A stretch of 64,000 nucleotides of DNA from Irpex lacteus (Eukaryota; Basidiomycota; Agaricomycetes; Polyporales; Irpicaceae). The stretch is taken from NCBI GenBank assembly GCA_001986395.2, contig MQVO02000020.1, forward strand, positions 434,001 to 498,000, read 5' to 3'. A program made the position numbers and the translations under genes. Below, in pieces: positions 13,230-25,346 of this stretch (the stretch's first letter is position 1; each line of letters begins with the position of its first letter). The notes beneath the pieces are model-generated. The model was not told the DNA's origin and searched no databases. It worked only from the letters and a program-made list of their open reading frames with translations.

Positions 13230-14421
13230 TGTGGTGAGATGAAAGAACGGAAGGAGCCCCTAAAAAGTGATTGAGATGGCGAGATTGCTCCTAGTTTTGA
13301 AGCGCTTACCTCGCAGCTCGACCGATAAGTCGATCGTCATCTCGATCTTCGCCATGTGCTGGTCACGGCTCTATAGTAATTGACTGCTGTCGGCCACATC
13401 TTCCAAGCAATAAGCAAGTGATCTCGTTAGTACTAAACTACTTGAAGCGGAATAAATCAACTCACCGAAGCGTTAATATGTCCTGCTTCAGGCCTCAGGA
13501 CGCGACAATGTTGTCTGCAAATCGAAGCGAGCGCTCAGAAACGGCTATGTTGTAAGTACTGGCAGATGACGGCGGGCTCGAGGATTTTAGTTTGCTGACT
13601 ATTGCTGTGAGCATTGTGCAGCGCGGACTGTGGGTACTTCACTTACAGAATTCGAATGCTGGAGCCAGTTCTGCCTTCGCTGTCAACACTGTCTGAGCCT
13701 CAACGAGTACCAATCACTGACATGGCCAACAAGAGCCCCGTTGAGTGATCCGACAGGCCTGCATGCTACAATAACAGGGAGCAGGACTACCGGTGTCAGT
13801 GAAGGACGTGGTTGAGGGAGTCGAACGACGACGACGACGTGGTTGGGATATGGCGGCGGCAGTCACGGTGGCTGAGCTTCTAAGTCTCACGGTTCGGCAG
13901 CGCTTATACTCGCGTATTTTCCATCCATATCTGGCACTTTCAACGGAGCAATAGCCAAGCTTATACAGTGTTGCAAGTCCAGTACAAGGCCAGTGAGATA
14001 TTCTATTGGTCGTGCAGGCGACAAAAGGCGTACAATCTCACTGTGAGCTATCGCGACCGTACACGCACTGTACGAGGCGCTTGGGCGGCCCGTAAGTTAC
14101 ACGCCCGCTCGCATGGCATAAAATCCAGGAAATCCTGGCGGGAATTTCCCGATGCATCTACGTCGACCAACCATGGCCGTGCTCTTCCACTCACATGTCG
14201 AATCGAGATAACATAAATCAACACTTGTACAGGGGTAGTACTTCCCAGAGTAAGTACATACATATGTCATTTAGTATGGATACAGATGCTGATTAGCTTT
14301 AAAACAATAACCTATCTATGTCCGCGACAGGGAAGAATCAGAGTACGTAAGGTAGAACATCGACGGCAATGCTCTAACGAAGTGCGTTAACCAGTGAAGC
14401 ACTTGCCCCACCGCAACAGGA
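13230..14421. other. transposon 5' flank and short spacer before ligase B
   Basis: 13230-14128 should hold the transposase promoter and subterminal sequence, and 14155-14421 the 3' flank of ligase B. No open stretch with family resemblance was seen. Between 13840 and 13860 there is a short run of CGACGA repeats. Confidence 0.45.
14129..14154 (-). repeat. putative right terminal inverted repeat
   Basis: Reverse complement begins CATCGGGAAATTCCC and pairs with 6480-6505 (20 of 26 identical). The region 14050-14110 just inside is rich in GTAAGTTACACGCCC-like G/C tracts, as subterminal regions often are. Confidence 0.4.
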
Positions 14422-17161
14422 TCACAGTCTGGCCATGAACGGCGGAGGCGGTGATCTCGCCCTCAATGCTCTGGCCTGATCACGCAGCACCCGCCTCAAC
14501 AGTTTCCCGCTCGGATTCTTTGGGATCGCATCCACGAACTCGACACCTCCCGCAAGCCGTTTGTATTCCACCTTGGCATCCGCAACGTGCTACGTGGGGT
14601 AAACCAGTTCTCAGCGTCTCGTCGGAGATGATATAGATCATTCGTGTATAGGGGTGCAATTGAGGCTGGTAGGGCTTAAAGCGGGTGGTGGTGTGGGAGG
14701 AGAACATACCTTTACGAGTGTCGCCTTGAGACGTTCCCCTTCTCTCGGATTTTTCTTAATGCGTGCGAGAGCCGATTCACTAGGAACAACGAACGCGAGG
14801 GGAAGTTCGCCGCTGTAATCGTCCGGAACGCCCACCACGCATACGTCGGCCACGTCCGGATGAGCGAGTAAGTGCCCTTCAAGTTCAGCTGGTGCAACTT
14901 GGAAGCCTTTTACTTTCAAGATTTCCTAATCGTACTGTCAGCAACGGTCGAATAATGGACGAAGTATCTTGCGCACATACTTTTATTCGATCCTTGATGA
15001 ACACCTCCCGCTTCTCATTAATGACAACTTCGTCACCTGTTCTCACCCATCTTAGACAACTTGGCGTTAGTCCGGTGAATTACAATCTGCGATTCCACGC
15101 TTACCCATTGACAAATGTTTCCTTCGTCCTGAGGATCATCGGTATCTATCAATGTCCAAAACTTAACGCATATGAATGCACTGTTGACTCACGCTTCGGG
15201 ATTCTTGTAATAGCCAAGGGCCATAGATGGTCCAGTAACAACGAGTTCACCTGTTTCACCTTCTTTTGCTAGAGAACCATCGGGCTTTACAACACGGGCC
15301 ACAACCCCAGGGATCAAAACGCCCCCCGACCCCGGAGCAGCTATTTTGTTATTATTCGGCGAGAGGGAGATGGTGGTAAAGGTCTCGGTCATGCCTATAC
15401 AGCGGTACATCAATGTGTTAATTAAGACTCTTGTCATGAAAGACACGTTGAATACACGTGAAAAGGAACCACGTACCGTATCCTTGCCCAATGGAGCATT
15501 GAGGCAGAATTTCGGCCAGCTGCATGGTAAGCTCTGCAGACAGAGGAGCCGCACCGCTCATCAGCCATCGCACGGAGCTCAAGTTGTACTTCTTTGCCAA
15601 TGGATGCTAATGTAATCTATCGTGTTAAGGTTGCTTTGCCTCGGGGATAGCTGAATGCCCACCTTAACGAGCAGCACAACCATTGGTGGAACAATACTAC
15701 ACATGTTGATGAGATGGGAAACACACAGCAATCTGACAAGCACTTACTGCAGATGTTTGATGCGATACCGCTGTATGCTCGCAAGGAAGCCTTCGAAGGT
15801 AAATTTGGGGACCACAACGACAGTGTTCTACCAAACGCCATCGGGATCAGTACTCAGGGTCAGGAGAAGAAGGTCTCGTACCCCGAACCAAAGATGAGAA
15901 TGTAGTACAACGACGAGACCAAATACGTCTGATAGGTGTCATTCCAAGTGTGAGTGTTGACGGCTATATTTGAACACGGGTGCATACGTACGGAAGAATG
16001 GAAGCACTATATAAAGCGAGTCAATAAGCAGTGTCAAGGGATGATCAAATAACACTTACCTCCATGTACCACGTCCCCCACCTCGTACCGTGGTGACCTC
16101 ATGATTGCGGCTCTCACCTGCAGTATATTGGCGATCATCGCATAATGTGACACGGCTACAGCCTTCGGTTTACCGGTCGTCCCACTCGAGAAACATAGGA
16201 ACGCCAACTTGGTCTTGCCTTCGCCGGAGAGTAATCGTCTTTCGCTGAAAGATAATGGGGTGGAAAGTCCAGAACTGATGAGTTCTTCTACGGACATGTG
16301 TGCCGCATCTTGCGATGGCGGCGAATCGATGGTAACAACCCTGTCCAGCGGGATGCCCGCCGCTTGTGCTGCGATCACAGCCACGGAAAGATTTGCAGAA
16401 GATGCAACAAGAACTGAGGCTCCGGTGAGCGTCAGGGCATGGACCAGCTCCTCTGCGGTGTAAGCCGGATTTACGGGCCTGAAGAAAACCACTTATGTCA
16501 ACGCAAACGTGGGATACTACCAGGAGTAGACATACGCAACAACCGCACCCAAGCGATGAGATGCCCTGTCAAGGTGTCAGCTTTCCTGTAGACATGCACG
16601 TCGCTTTCTTGACATACCATAGTACTACAGGCCAATCTGGAAGAGATTATCAGCCGCGTTGCTTTCCTTCCCCACTTCACGCACGTACCAACATGGTTTG
16701 GGCTATATAAGCACACTGCATAGAAAAAACGGCCATGAGCACTCGCTCAGCCCTTCCCCGAGAGAGAACACTGGAAACATACCGACGTCATTGTCCCCTA
16801 TAATATTGGTCACACGTGGGAGTGAGCTTATTATCATTCATCACAAGAGCCGAGATCCATATGACTGACCTACATTCCACCGCACTTTGAATTCGTTCGC
16901 AAGACCAAAGGTACGCGTGCGGAGCTGTCAGCAGGGCCAGTGGTGAGGCAGATGCTTTGGGACAGCACAAGATCCGATGGAGCGCCTGCAACGTACCTCT
17001 TCGTAGCCAATTCCTCTGCCAGTAGCATCCTCGATAAGCCATGGCGTCAGCCTCTTTTGAGCTGGTCTCGCGGGGTGGTGAGCATCTAGCATGAACTGAG
17101 AGACAGTCAAGTCATCTGGAATAAGTGGGAGAGGCTCCCCAGGCGCGTGAAATTCCGTCAT
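14422..17161 (-). CDS. adenylate-forming acyl/aryl-CoA ligase B (4CL-like, peroxisomal PTS1-like tail)
   Basis: Paralogue of the ligase at 3,339-6,113, with the same expected chemistry: acyl-adenylate, then CoA thioester. From ATG 17161 the N-terminal exon ends GRGIGYEEV. It has FSSGTTGKPKAVAVSHY (A3), [17 protein letters not shown] joined across an intron to MTETFTTISLSP (A5), GELVVTGPSMALGYYKNPEA, DVADVCVVGVPDDYSGELPL and [15 protein letters not shown] (A10, catalytic Lys). It ends ...FMARL; ARL is an accepted though weaker variant of the SKL peroxisomal signal. Introns after the first exon, after GQGYG, after NPEA and after ATLVK match ligase A. Substrate cannot be told from the sequence. 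Confidence 0.88.
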
Positions 17162-17262
17162 AGCTTTCGAGAGTTTGAGATATAGAGTTAGAGAGCAGGA
17201 AGCTCAAGCCAAGTTGGGGGTGCAGTAGGTGACAGTAGGTGGGTGTAAAGGAGGCCATGGTC

Positions 17263-17270
17263 TATATATA
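17263..17270 (-). promoter_or_regulatory. TATA box of ligase B
   Basis: TATATATA, about 100 bp upstream of the ATG at 17161. Confidence 0.45.
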
Positions 17271-18898
17271 TGATACTCTCAGGGGGGACAGACGTCAGAA
17301 CTCGATCCGTGGCAGTGGGTCGCGATGGAATGCGTCCGAGAATCCACAGGGACGGTAAGACGAGCGTCCGTGTCAAAACAAACTCATTCCCGCTGCTACT
17401 CGCCGCTTGCCTTTTCGGGATATCCATCATTTGATCACTCCTTCGCGGTGGCCAGCCAATCGCCAGAGAGACCCTCTCATGAGCCTACAGAATACTTCAT
17501 AAAGCGTAGACAATGCACTGCGAACTTGTCAAGGAATGAGTCGGTTATAGAAAGGAGTGAGAACGGGCGGAGTCAGTTTTCTGCCATGCCAGAAGATATG
17601 ATTTCCCGCCATATTCCATCTCTCCCACCATGAGGGGCCCAAGTCATCGTCCCCTTCCCATCCGAGAGATATCCTGAGAGATCTACCCAATACTCTCGCG
17701 ACGGGTTGTCAACACTGCATATGCGTAAAAAGCCAAACATAAGGCTCCTCGCAGTTCGGCGGAAGTCTCGCTACGACCGCTTACACCTTGAGATGCCGCA
17801 ATGATACTACATCGAGATGTGGGTCAAGAACCTGAGGTGTCGTTGATAATCGCTTCAAAGGTCCAAGAGCTATCTATTGGAAGACCTCTAGACCCATAGG
17901 AGCGATAGACAGATGCCAATACGCCACAGAATATCGCCGAATCTATCTCTCTGGTGCCTTGGAATTCTACCAAGATCTGCTAATGGAAATCTTTGCTTCA
18001 AAGTTAATGAGAGCGGACGCACAGTGTCGAGTAACTTGACCATCAGATTCTGCGGCCGTTGCTTACTTCTCCAGTAAGGTATCAGAATTTGAAAGAGTAA
18101 CTACGTTATGAGTACTTGGAAACTTGAACGATTTAAGCCACACTGGCAACAACCTGGATCGCGGAGCTGCCAGTACTTGCTTTGCATACGTTGAATGAAC
18201 AACCCAGGCAATAAGAGCGGTCGACCCACACTGGCCCAGGCAATGAGTATACTTAAGATTGCGTCCAATGTCTATCACTTCCGGATCCATGACCAGCTTC
18301 TAAGAGATGCGTCATCTTAGAGGTAGAAGAGAGGGAGAATCTTACCCACAACAGAGGTCCATTGTTCCCCCAACACGGACACCTACCATCGAACAATTTT
18401 TAATCACGAACTAGTACTACGATACATCTTAAGCTTCCAGAATGCGTGAACCCTATCTGCAGTAAACACCGATCCAAGAAAGAATGAAAAGATAAAATAC
18501 AGTTCGACGAATGATAACTTCATCTATCATACACATCATCATACAACTAACCGACTATACTCGATAGTCCTATAATACACGACAGAACGGATGCAAGATG
18601 CGAGGAGAGCGAGGAGGAGATGAGACAGTGAATGAGAAAGAAAGAAAACAGAGATAGTAGTCCGCACAAAATCGTCATAACGACCATAGATTTACGCCCG
18701 AGCACAACTCGGGAATGTTCCTGATCCACGAACCTGAATCCCTGGATCGACAGACATCCGAGCAGGAGACGATACCGGAGCTTGCCCAATAGGCCTGCGA
18801 ATGCCGTCAACCCTACCCAGGGACGGCGATCCAGATGGCGGTGGCGCATTGGTGGCAACGTTACAGCAACTCAATCAGTTTTGACAAAGCCTAGGGAA
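17271..18898. other. intergenic region, no supported gene
   Basis: Contains the promoter of ligase B at one end and the 3' flank of the F-box/WD40 gene at the other. Several frames of 60-100 codons are open (for example 17325-17633 plus and 18063-18290 minus), but they show no family resemblance and no splice-consistent extension. 18400-18680 is AT-richer, as expected of a 3' UTR. Confidence 0.5.
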
Positions 18899-21067
18899 TT
18901 AATTCGAGGTTTCCTTGGGTCGGAAACTCCAGATCTCCAACTGCGTCTTCCCTGCCCTCTTGCAAACAATCGCACAGGTTTCGTGCGAATACGCGATCTT
19001 CCATACGCTCTCGCTTGGCTCTGTCAGTTCCCTGACGTACTCGAAGCTGCCTTTGGCGTCATATGCACGGGGGCCGTCCACGAATCCTGTTGCAGGGCCG
19101 GGTACCGCTGATGTTGGCGACATGAGGTTGCCCTTCTTGTACTCAAACAAGCGAACACGGCCGTCGTTGCCGCCCGTGACGAGGAACCTGTCATCGAACT
19201 GCAGACCAGTGACGGAGCTGTCGTGCGGGACGAGACGCTGCATGAACACGGAAGGCTTGGACGGATCGGGTGGAGGTGCGAGAGAGAAAGAGATCACTCG
19301 TCCGTCAGAGCCTCCGGTGACCAGCATCGTAGGCGAGAGTTGAACTTGGCAAACGAGTGCGGTGTGTCCTTGGAGTAACGCAGTGCAAGCCCTACCATCC
19401 GTTTAGAGGTATATCCGAGCGATAACGAGAGGTGACTCACCCTGTCTCGGCGTCCCATACTCTGACTTGCGTGTCCATTCCTCCGCTAACTATGCGAACA
19501 CCGTCGAACGCGACAGTGTAGATTTGGTGGTGATGTCCCCGAAGGACATGGATACACTCGCCGGTGTCGATGTTCCACAATCTGCACGTAGTATCATAAC
19601 TCCCACTGACCACCCTGTTTCCGCACACATCCAAGCTCCTCACGCTCTGTTCGTGGCCTTCCAAAACGCGCAGCAGACGTCCCCGCCGTATGTCCCATAC
19701 TCGGAGCGTACGGTCTCTCGAGCCGGTAACGGCGATAGGCCGATTGTGCAGCACCTTTAAGCAGCGGATCGTTGACGTATGTCCTTTCAAGACGTAAATA
19801 CAGAAGCTGTGCGTATAGTGAGCGAGGCGTGCACGACGCAGGGCTAAATCAAGGTTGCAGCATGGACGTACCCTGATTTGACATCCCACACACGCAGGTC
19901 CTTGTCACATCCTCCACTCACGACCAGAGCATTCGGCTGACCCCATCCGTCTGCCGTACCTGAAGGGTCACTGGGGCGATTGGCAAGTCCAGGAGTTCGA
20001 CCCGATTTCGGAGCGGCGTTGGAGGCGGTGGGCTGATGTCCTTGCGGAAATGGCTCTAGTCCGAGGGCACCACGCATTGCAGAGGACAGATACTTCTCCA
20101 ACCCAGTCCTTGTGTCCCTTGAAGAGGAATTTGCCATCTGTTCGGATACTTGCATGTTTCCTAGCGAGTCTGCGACGTCCGACAAGTCAACGTTCTCACC
20201 GCCGCCTTTCACAAGTGCCACCGCCCAAACACCAGCTGTATGTCCAACCAGCGTTCGGCAGCTGACTCCCGTGCGTGCGCTGAAGATATGAATTCTACTG
20301 TTTGCTAGTCCTATGACCAGCCAGTCAGAGTCGAGAGCAATCGAGGTTGGGACTGCAGCCGAAGGGTTTGGTATAGGGGGCTGCATGGCGTCATTGGGAA
20401 GATGGTATTGAGAGGCAAGTGGTATGCGACGTAATAACGTCCCACCATGCCGCCAGTTGGACACTAGTAGAATATGTTGTCTGGTTAGAATGCAACAATT
20501 TGTCGTCGATACAAGAGACCTACACGTGACAAAAGCCTCTCTGAACAATGCCCGATAGGAACGCTCTACAGGTGGCGGGGTTGCAGGATATGTGTTTTCG
20601 AGATCATCGGAGAGCGAGCGTGTAATCGATGCTGCAGCAATATTTGGGGCTCTGGGGTCGCCGACGAACCCATGGATATAGAACAGATGCTTCCATATCC
20701 AGTCGTCTGCCACCAAGCCGTTCCAGTATCGACTCACGCGCCCAGCTCTGAGCAGGGTACATGGTTCGTCCAAGAAGCTCAATATGTATATCGCTAGCTC
20801 TGGTGGAAGGTCGCGCAAGAAGTCCCGCTTGAGAAGAGAAGCGATAGTTGTTGAGACGAATGACAGCTCGTCGGGAGTGCAGTCGTTCAAGATAGCGCAA
20901 AGAAATTGACGTCGCTGTGTGGGGAGAAGGCTGGAAAATTCGTGTCGCGAGACAGATGCAATGGTCGAGATACGTGGCGAACTGGGTCCAGGAGATGGTG
21001 CTGGAGTGGGGGGCGAGGCAATGGGCATAAACAGTGTGGGCTGGGTGGTAGAGGGATTAGCGGCCAT
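18899..21067 (-). CDS. F-box/WD40 protein, Cdc4/Fbw7-like SCF substrate receptor
   Basis: Predicted substrate-recognition subunit of an SCF (Skp1-cullin-F-box) ubiquitin ligase. From ATG 21067: a Pro/Ser-rich N-terminus, then an F-box at about residues 80-125 (FLRDLPPELAIYILSFLDEP, then LLRAGRVSRYWNGLVADDW). A WD40 propeller follows: TGVSCRTLVGHTAGVWAV; SGGCDKDLRVWDVKSG; YVLKGHTSTIRCLKVLHNRP; VTGSRDRTLRVWDIRRG; VVSGSYDTTCRLWNIDTG; VSGGMDTQVRVWDAETG; LLQGHTALVCQVQLSP; VTGGSDGRVISFSLAP; and a last blade ending IWSFRPKETSN. An insert of roughly 100 residues sits between the first and second repeats. Introns lie near 20,470-20,525, 19,810-19,870 and 19,390-19,440. The order F-box then seven or more WD repeats fits Cdc4/Fbw7; the orthologue and target are not determined. 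Confidence 0.85.
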
Positions 21068-22495
21068 TTCGTTTTCGTTGAGTCTTGATTGTCGAGGTTG
21101 CTACTGGAGGACGAGAGTACAGTACAGTGGCGGGTATCGATAGAATGTATGGGCACGTACGAGTTGTGCTACGGCCGAGGAATGCAATGACCGTCGCGGC
21201 CGTGCACAACGTAGACAAGCTGCAGGCAGGTGGCGGGGGAAGCATCCTCTTGAGGCAGCATGGCAGCTAGCGCCGCAAGCGCTTCTTTCAATTGTGCAAG
21301 CTCGCCTCATGGTCAGGCTCGCATTTACTGTAGGTAAGTAAAGTCGGCCGCGGAAGGTTTGTGCTGATAGCATTGATTGCTCTTAGTCTGAATTCTGAAA
21401 ATGATCCCTATAACTCCAATTTTTCTGTAATTTTACTTGTCATATTATATATCATCACACAACTAGTATACGAATGGCTCGATAGGAATGGTAGCCGATC
21501 GCGAAATACAAGGGCTTTCCAGTGGTTATGCGATCCTAGCCTATGACACGGAACCGCTAGCCCAAGCCCTGAGTACCCCTCCAGGAAGTGTAGCATACGT
21601 TGGGTGGAGTCAAGAGTTAGCACTTACTGTCCCACCCTTCGCGTAGCGAACTGACTGCCCCACATTGGTCACGCCAATGCAGTCTATACGCCTCTTGCTG
21701 CGGGACAGCGGTACCGGTACCAGTACTAGAATGTATGCTGCGAGGAATCAACGTGTTCTCCCAAATTTGCACATGGTTTGCCTTGCTTCGGACCGTCTAC
21801 AAGCTTAAGGCCAGCGAATCTTGTTGAATTTGACTCTTGCGATGTGATGTACCCGAAGAATCTACGCAGCAGCAGCTTCCTGTGAGTCTAATGTCAGACT
21901 CACCTTCGTAATATTTTGTATGAGGTAAAGTAGGCCTGTGTCGAAGGTGAGCTCGAGTCAGGTAGTACGATGCGTCGGGTAGAACGATTCAACGCACACC
22001 GTGATCACGCAGAGTACACGTATTTGGACAGTAAAAGTGGGGGCCACGTCGACGCGTCAGCGCGATCCTAGTATCCTAGTCACCCGGCACAACAGGGCAC
22101 AACTGTGCATGTAAGATCCTTGCGCAGTTGACAGAGGCGGATGATCAACGTACCGTACCATATCGTGATCTGTAGGTCAAGACCTGACCGGTATAATCGC
22201 CATATACTGTCGTAGCCTGCTCCAGAGTTCTCGGTTCATTAAGTAAGGGCTTGAAAGAGGTTGCAACCATGTAACAGCTTGAACTTGAGGCTGGTCAGGG
22301 GAGAGCGTAGGTATTGCGTTGCGCTGCGGCACCGCGCGGTTTAAAGATAGACGCTGAGTCACTACTGACTGCGGTAGATGCCGAGCCTACTCCAATCTAA
22401 TTACTGCGGTGGCGAGACGAGACGCTGCAGTCAAAGACCATGAACGTTCTCACATCTACTCGAATGCCCTCCTGAATTCCACATACACCCACCCA
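21068..22495. other. divergent intergenic region
   Basis: Upstream region shared by the F-box gene (minus) and the PB1 gene (plus). No open stretch with family resemblance was seen. Confidence 0.5.
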
Positions 22496-22502
22496 TATAT
22501 AA
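22496..22502 (+). promoter_or_regulatory. TATA box of the PB1-domain gene
   Basis: TATATAA, 54 bp before the ATG at 22556 and followed by a pyrimidine-rich stretch and ACCACCACC. It lies inside the upstream open frame, which argues that translation starts at 22556 and not at the in-frame ATG at 22409. Confidence 0.55.
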
Positions 22503-22555
22503 CTGCCCCCATCTCCGCCTCCTGTCCCCCTTTCTTTCTATCTACAACCACCACC

Positions 22556-25346
22556 ATGTCTCAGACATTGTTCAAGTTCTCAAAGCCTCCCGAGGGCCTC
22601 ACCCGCCGCGTTATGTTCATGAGCCAGCCTGCGTGGCCTGAACTCTCATCTAAGCTCGAGTCGCTCTACAGTATACCCAAGGACAACATCGGTGTCTCAT
22701 ACGTCGACTCCGATGGAGACGAGGTCACCCTCAGCTCGGATGAAGAGCTGAAAGACTTCTATAAGCTCAACACCCCCCTCCAAGGTTTCGGACAGCGCGG
22801 GGAAGCCATGAAGGCCATCCGCTTCACTGTTCGCGATCTCAGCGCCATTCGTGCCGCCGACGCAGATAAGCCCCTTTCCGAGACACCTGAAGCCGCTAAC
22901 CACCGTAATACATTAGGCCTTAGTAGCTTGTCCAGCAGGATCTTCGATGGGGACGATGACTGGGCGCACGTTGCAGCGTTCGGAGGACCCCCCGCTAGCA
23001 TCTTCGTCCCTATGGTCCCAGACGACAGTCCTGCTCCACACGCTTTCCTCGAAGTCGTCGAGAGCGACGTAAGCATGTCTAGGGCAGATGGCCACGACGA
23101 TGCATCCTCCGTCACTCGGTCAGATTATGACGCCACTCCCAAGGCCGACAAAGGTAAGGGCAGAGCCACCGAGCGAAGCAGCGACTCGGACGTGGCCTCT
23201 ACAAGTGCCATGGTCGAGGAAGATGTTCCTCATAAGCCACCCGTTCATGTGAGGAACGTAAGCTTCGCCGGTACGGAAGACATCTTTGGTACCTCTAAGA
23301 ACACTCAGGACACACCATCATCTGCCGCACCTGTCGAGAATCACGATACTCCCATGAGCGAAGACCCGAAGGTCTCCTCTTCCGAAGACACAGACCCTCC
23401 TCTTCCTGATCTTGGGGATCTACCTTCCACCTCCAATCCCAATGCCTCCCTTGCCAACGATATCGCGAGCTTGCTCAACTCGTTCTCTACGGTGTTTGCA
23501 TCCCATCCCGAGCTCTCTGAAGCTATGCGCAATATTGTTCGCAACGCTACCCAGGGCACCTACTGGTCCGCTCATCGTGACGAGTTGTCCAGAGCTGCGG
23601 AAGAGATGAGACGAGGTGCACAAAGGGGCGCCGAAGATATGCGTCGCGCAGCAGAAGAGATGCATAAAGCTGCGGAGGAAGCTGCGGGACGACGTGTCGC
23701 GGACGCCATTGGAGGCATGGTCCGTGCACTTGGTCAGTTCACCGGTACATCCACTGCCACGCCCACTGCCGCGCCCACAGAAGGAGACCCAACAACGTCT
23801 ACACCTCTGAACGCCAGACCCGCTGGTCGTGGTGGTCCTAGGGGTGATCGCCACCCAAGTCCGCCTTCGAGGCGGGAAACATGGAACTCCTGGGGGCATC
23901 ATCATCCACCTGGAGGTTTCAACCGTCGGTCAGAGTCCTTCGATCCGCGTCACGATTCGTTTTTCTCCCCCGGCCATCCTATGCTGAGGCATTCCGGGTC
24001 ATTCGGTGCAATGGGTTTCGTTCCTCCTCCACCACCTCCACCTCCTACTTTCGGGACTGGTATACCACCTCCCCCACCTATCCCGCCCAACCCTTTCACC
24101 GGCCTCAACGACATGCCGCCGCCACCACCACCTCCTTTCCCGCCCATGATGAGCCCAGCGGGACCCCCGCCACCCCACCCGCCGCCGCCTGGCGCTTGGA
24201 TGCCCCCCATGGGTCCCCCTCCTACTTCAAGTTGGTTCCCTCCGCACTTCCATCCTACAGGAAGCGGTGCACGCCGACCCACTGTCGACACTCCTATTGA
24301 TACCCTCGACGTTGACGACGATGGCGCTTCCACCCCTTCTACGACGCCGTCTACGCCCAAGAACGCTGACCCGTCTCTCGCTGCAGTAGGAGACGCCGAG
24401 CTCCCTCCCGGTTTCATGCCAGCTGAGCCCGCCACGACCGTTGCGGAGCATGAAGAACAGGCCGCCGCAGAAGCTGCTTACACCGCACGCAAGGCCGAAC
24501 TGCAGAAGGCTAAGGAGGCGTACAGGAAAGAGAAGGAGAAGTATCGTAAGGAAAGGGAAGCTCGTAGGGCTGAAAAGATCCGTCGTGCGAACATCTCTGG
24601 TGACGGGTACGTACCTTTTCTTAGGCGTCGCTTCATCATACTGAACCGGCGTTCGATTTTGCTCAGTCAACCTAGTGGTGATGATACGAAGAATGACTCG
24701 TCAAAGAATACCGAAGGACCTTCTCAATCACGACTCACTCCGGATCCTCAGCTCGTCAGCAATGCTCGCGGTACGTTCCCTCGCATTGAGCTTGAGAGTG
24801 TTTCGCCTCGCAGAAGCCATACTATTCACGGTGATCGCGGATGGCGCGGTGGCTTCGGCTTCGGCCACCATCATGGCCCTCATCGTGGTCCGGGTCCTCA
24901 CCACCACCACCCGCCGCCGCCCCCACCTATGGGACCAGGCGCAAGTCCCGGCCGCGGAGGTCCGCCGCACATGCACAACCCTTTCATGTCACCTCAAGAT
25001 GTACCCCGCGCCACACACAACATCATGACCAGACTTGCAGATGTACGTCCCTCTTCGTTTCCATATCCTACCCGCGGTCGCGGCCGTGCTCATGCCCACC
25101 CGTTCGCAGATGGGTTTCACGGTGAACAGCCCGGAGCTCCGTTTGAAGGTCAGGGAGAGGGTTCAGCGCATGAACGGGGATATTTCGCGCGAGGCAGAGG
25201 ACGCGGCCGTGGCGGAATTGGTCGAGGAGGTTTTGGCCCAGCCTTCCGCGGCGGGGGCTTCTAGTAACGAGGCGCAAGCTGCGGCCTCCGGAAGCGGTGC
25301 TCAGCTGAGAAGGAGTAACACGAGCATTCCCGGAAGTTGGCTTTGA
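22556..25346 (+). CDS. PB1-domain protein with C-terminal UBA-like segment
   Basis: Scaffold-like protein of unknown role. PB1 domain at about residues 3-88 (MSQTLFKFSKPPEGLTRR, then VSYVDSDGDEVTLSSDEEL, the acidic OPCA motif). Then come a disordered acidic region, an amphipathic Ala/Glu-rich helix (EEMRRGAQRGAEDMRRAAEE), long polyproline runs and a charged coiled coil (QKAKEAYRKEKEKYRKEREA). Intron 1 is 24607-24666 (60 nt, CTGAAC branch-like site). Intron 2 is 25043-25109 (GTACGT...CGCAG), giving LAD|MGFTVNSPELRLKVRERV and ending at 25346 (about 887 residues). The MGF-containing C-terminus resembles a UBA domain. PB1 plus UBA recalls selective-autophagy receptors, but no ZZ or NBR1 domain is seen, so that is speculation. 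If intron 2 is retained the frame ends at 25264 with an RGG-like tail. Confidence 0.78.

Larger units (their letters stand above)
6480..14154 (-). mobile_element. Plavaka-type DNA transposon with DUF6698 gene
   Basis: A unit of about 7.7 kb lies between two paralogous ligase genes. It holds a multi-exon Plavaka transposase gene (8,940-13,229) and, 281 bp downstream on the same strand, a DUF6698 gene (6,824-8,658). The borders are inferred from a 26-bp imperfect inverted pair, 6480-6505 and 14129-14154, with 20 of 26 positions identical and a core of CATCGGGAA-N-TTCCC. Part of that core is palindromic, so the evidence for true terminal inverted repeats is only moderate. No target-site duplication longer than a possible 2-bp CA is visible. 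The coding parts carry no obvious frameshift or premature stop once introns are allowed for, so the element may be young or recently active. Confidence 0.55.

Noticed and set aside
17325..17633. 102-codon plus-strand frame upstream of ligase B
   Set aside because: It starts inside the ligase B upstream region, has no family resemblance and no splice-consistent extension.
22409..22555. Longer N-terminus for the PB1 protein from the ATG at 22409
   Set aside because: A TATA box (22496-22502) and a pyrimidine-rich leader lie inside this stretch, and the PB1 domain begins right after the ATG at 22556.
24441..24644. Open frames on both strands within the PB1 coding region, including long Gly- or Arg-rich antisense frames
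   Set aside because: They are shadows of the proline- and charge-rich PB1 coding sequence.
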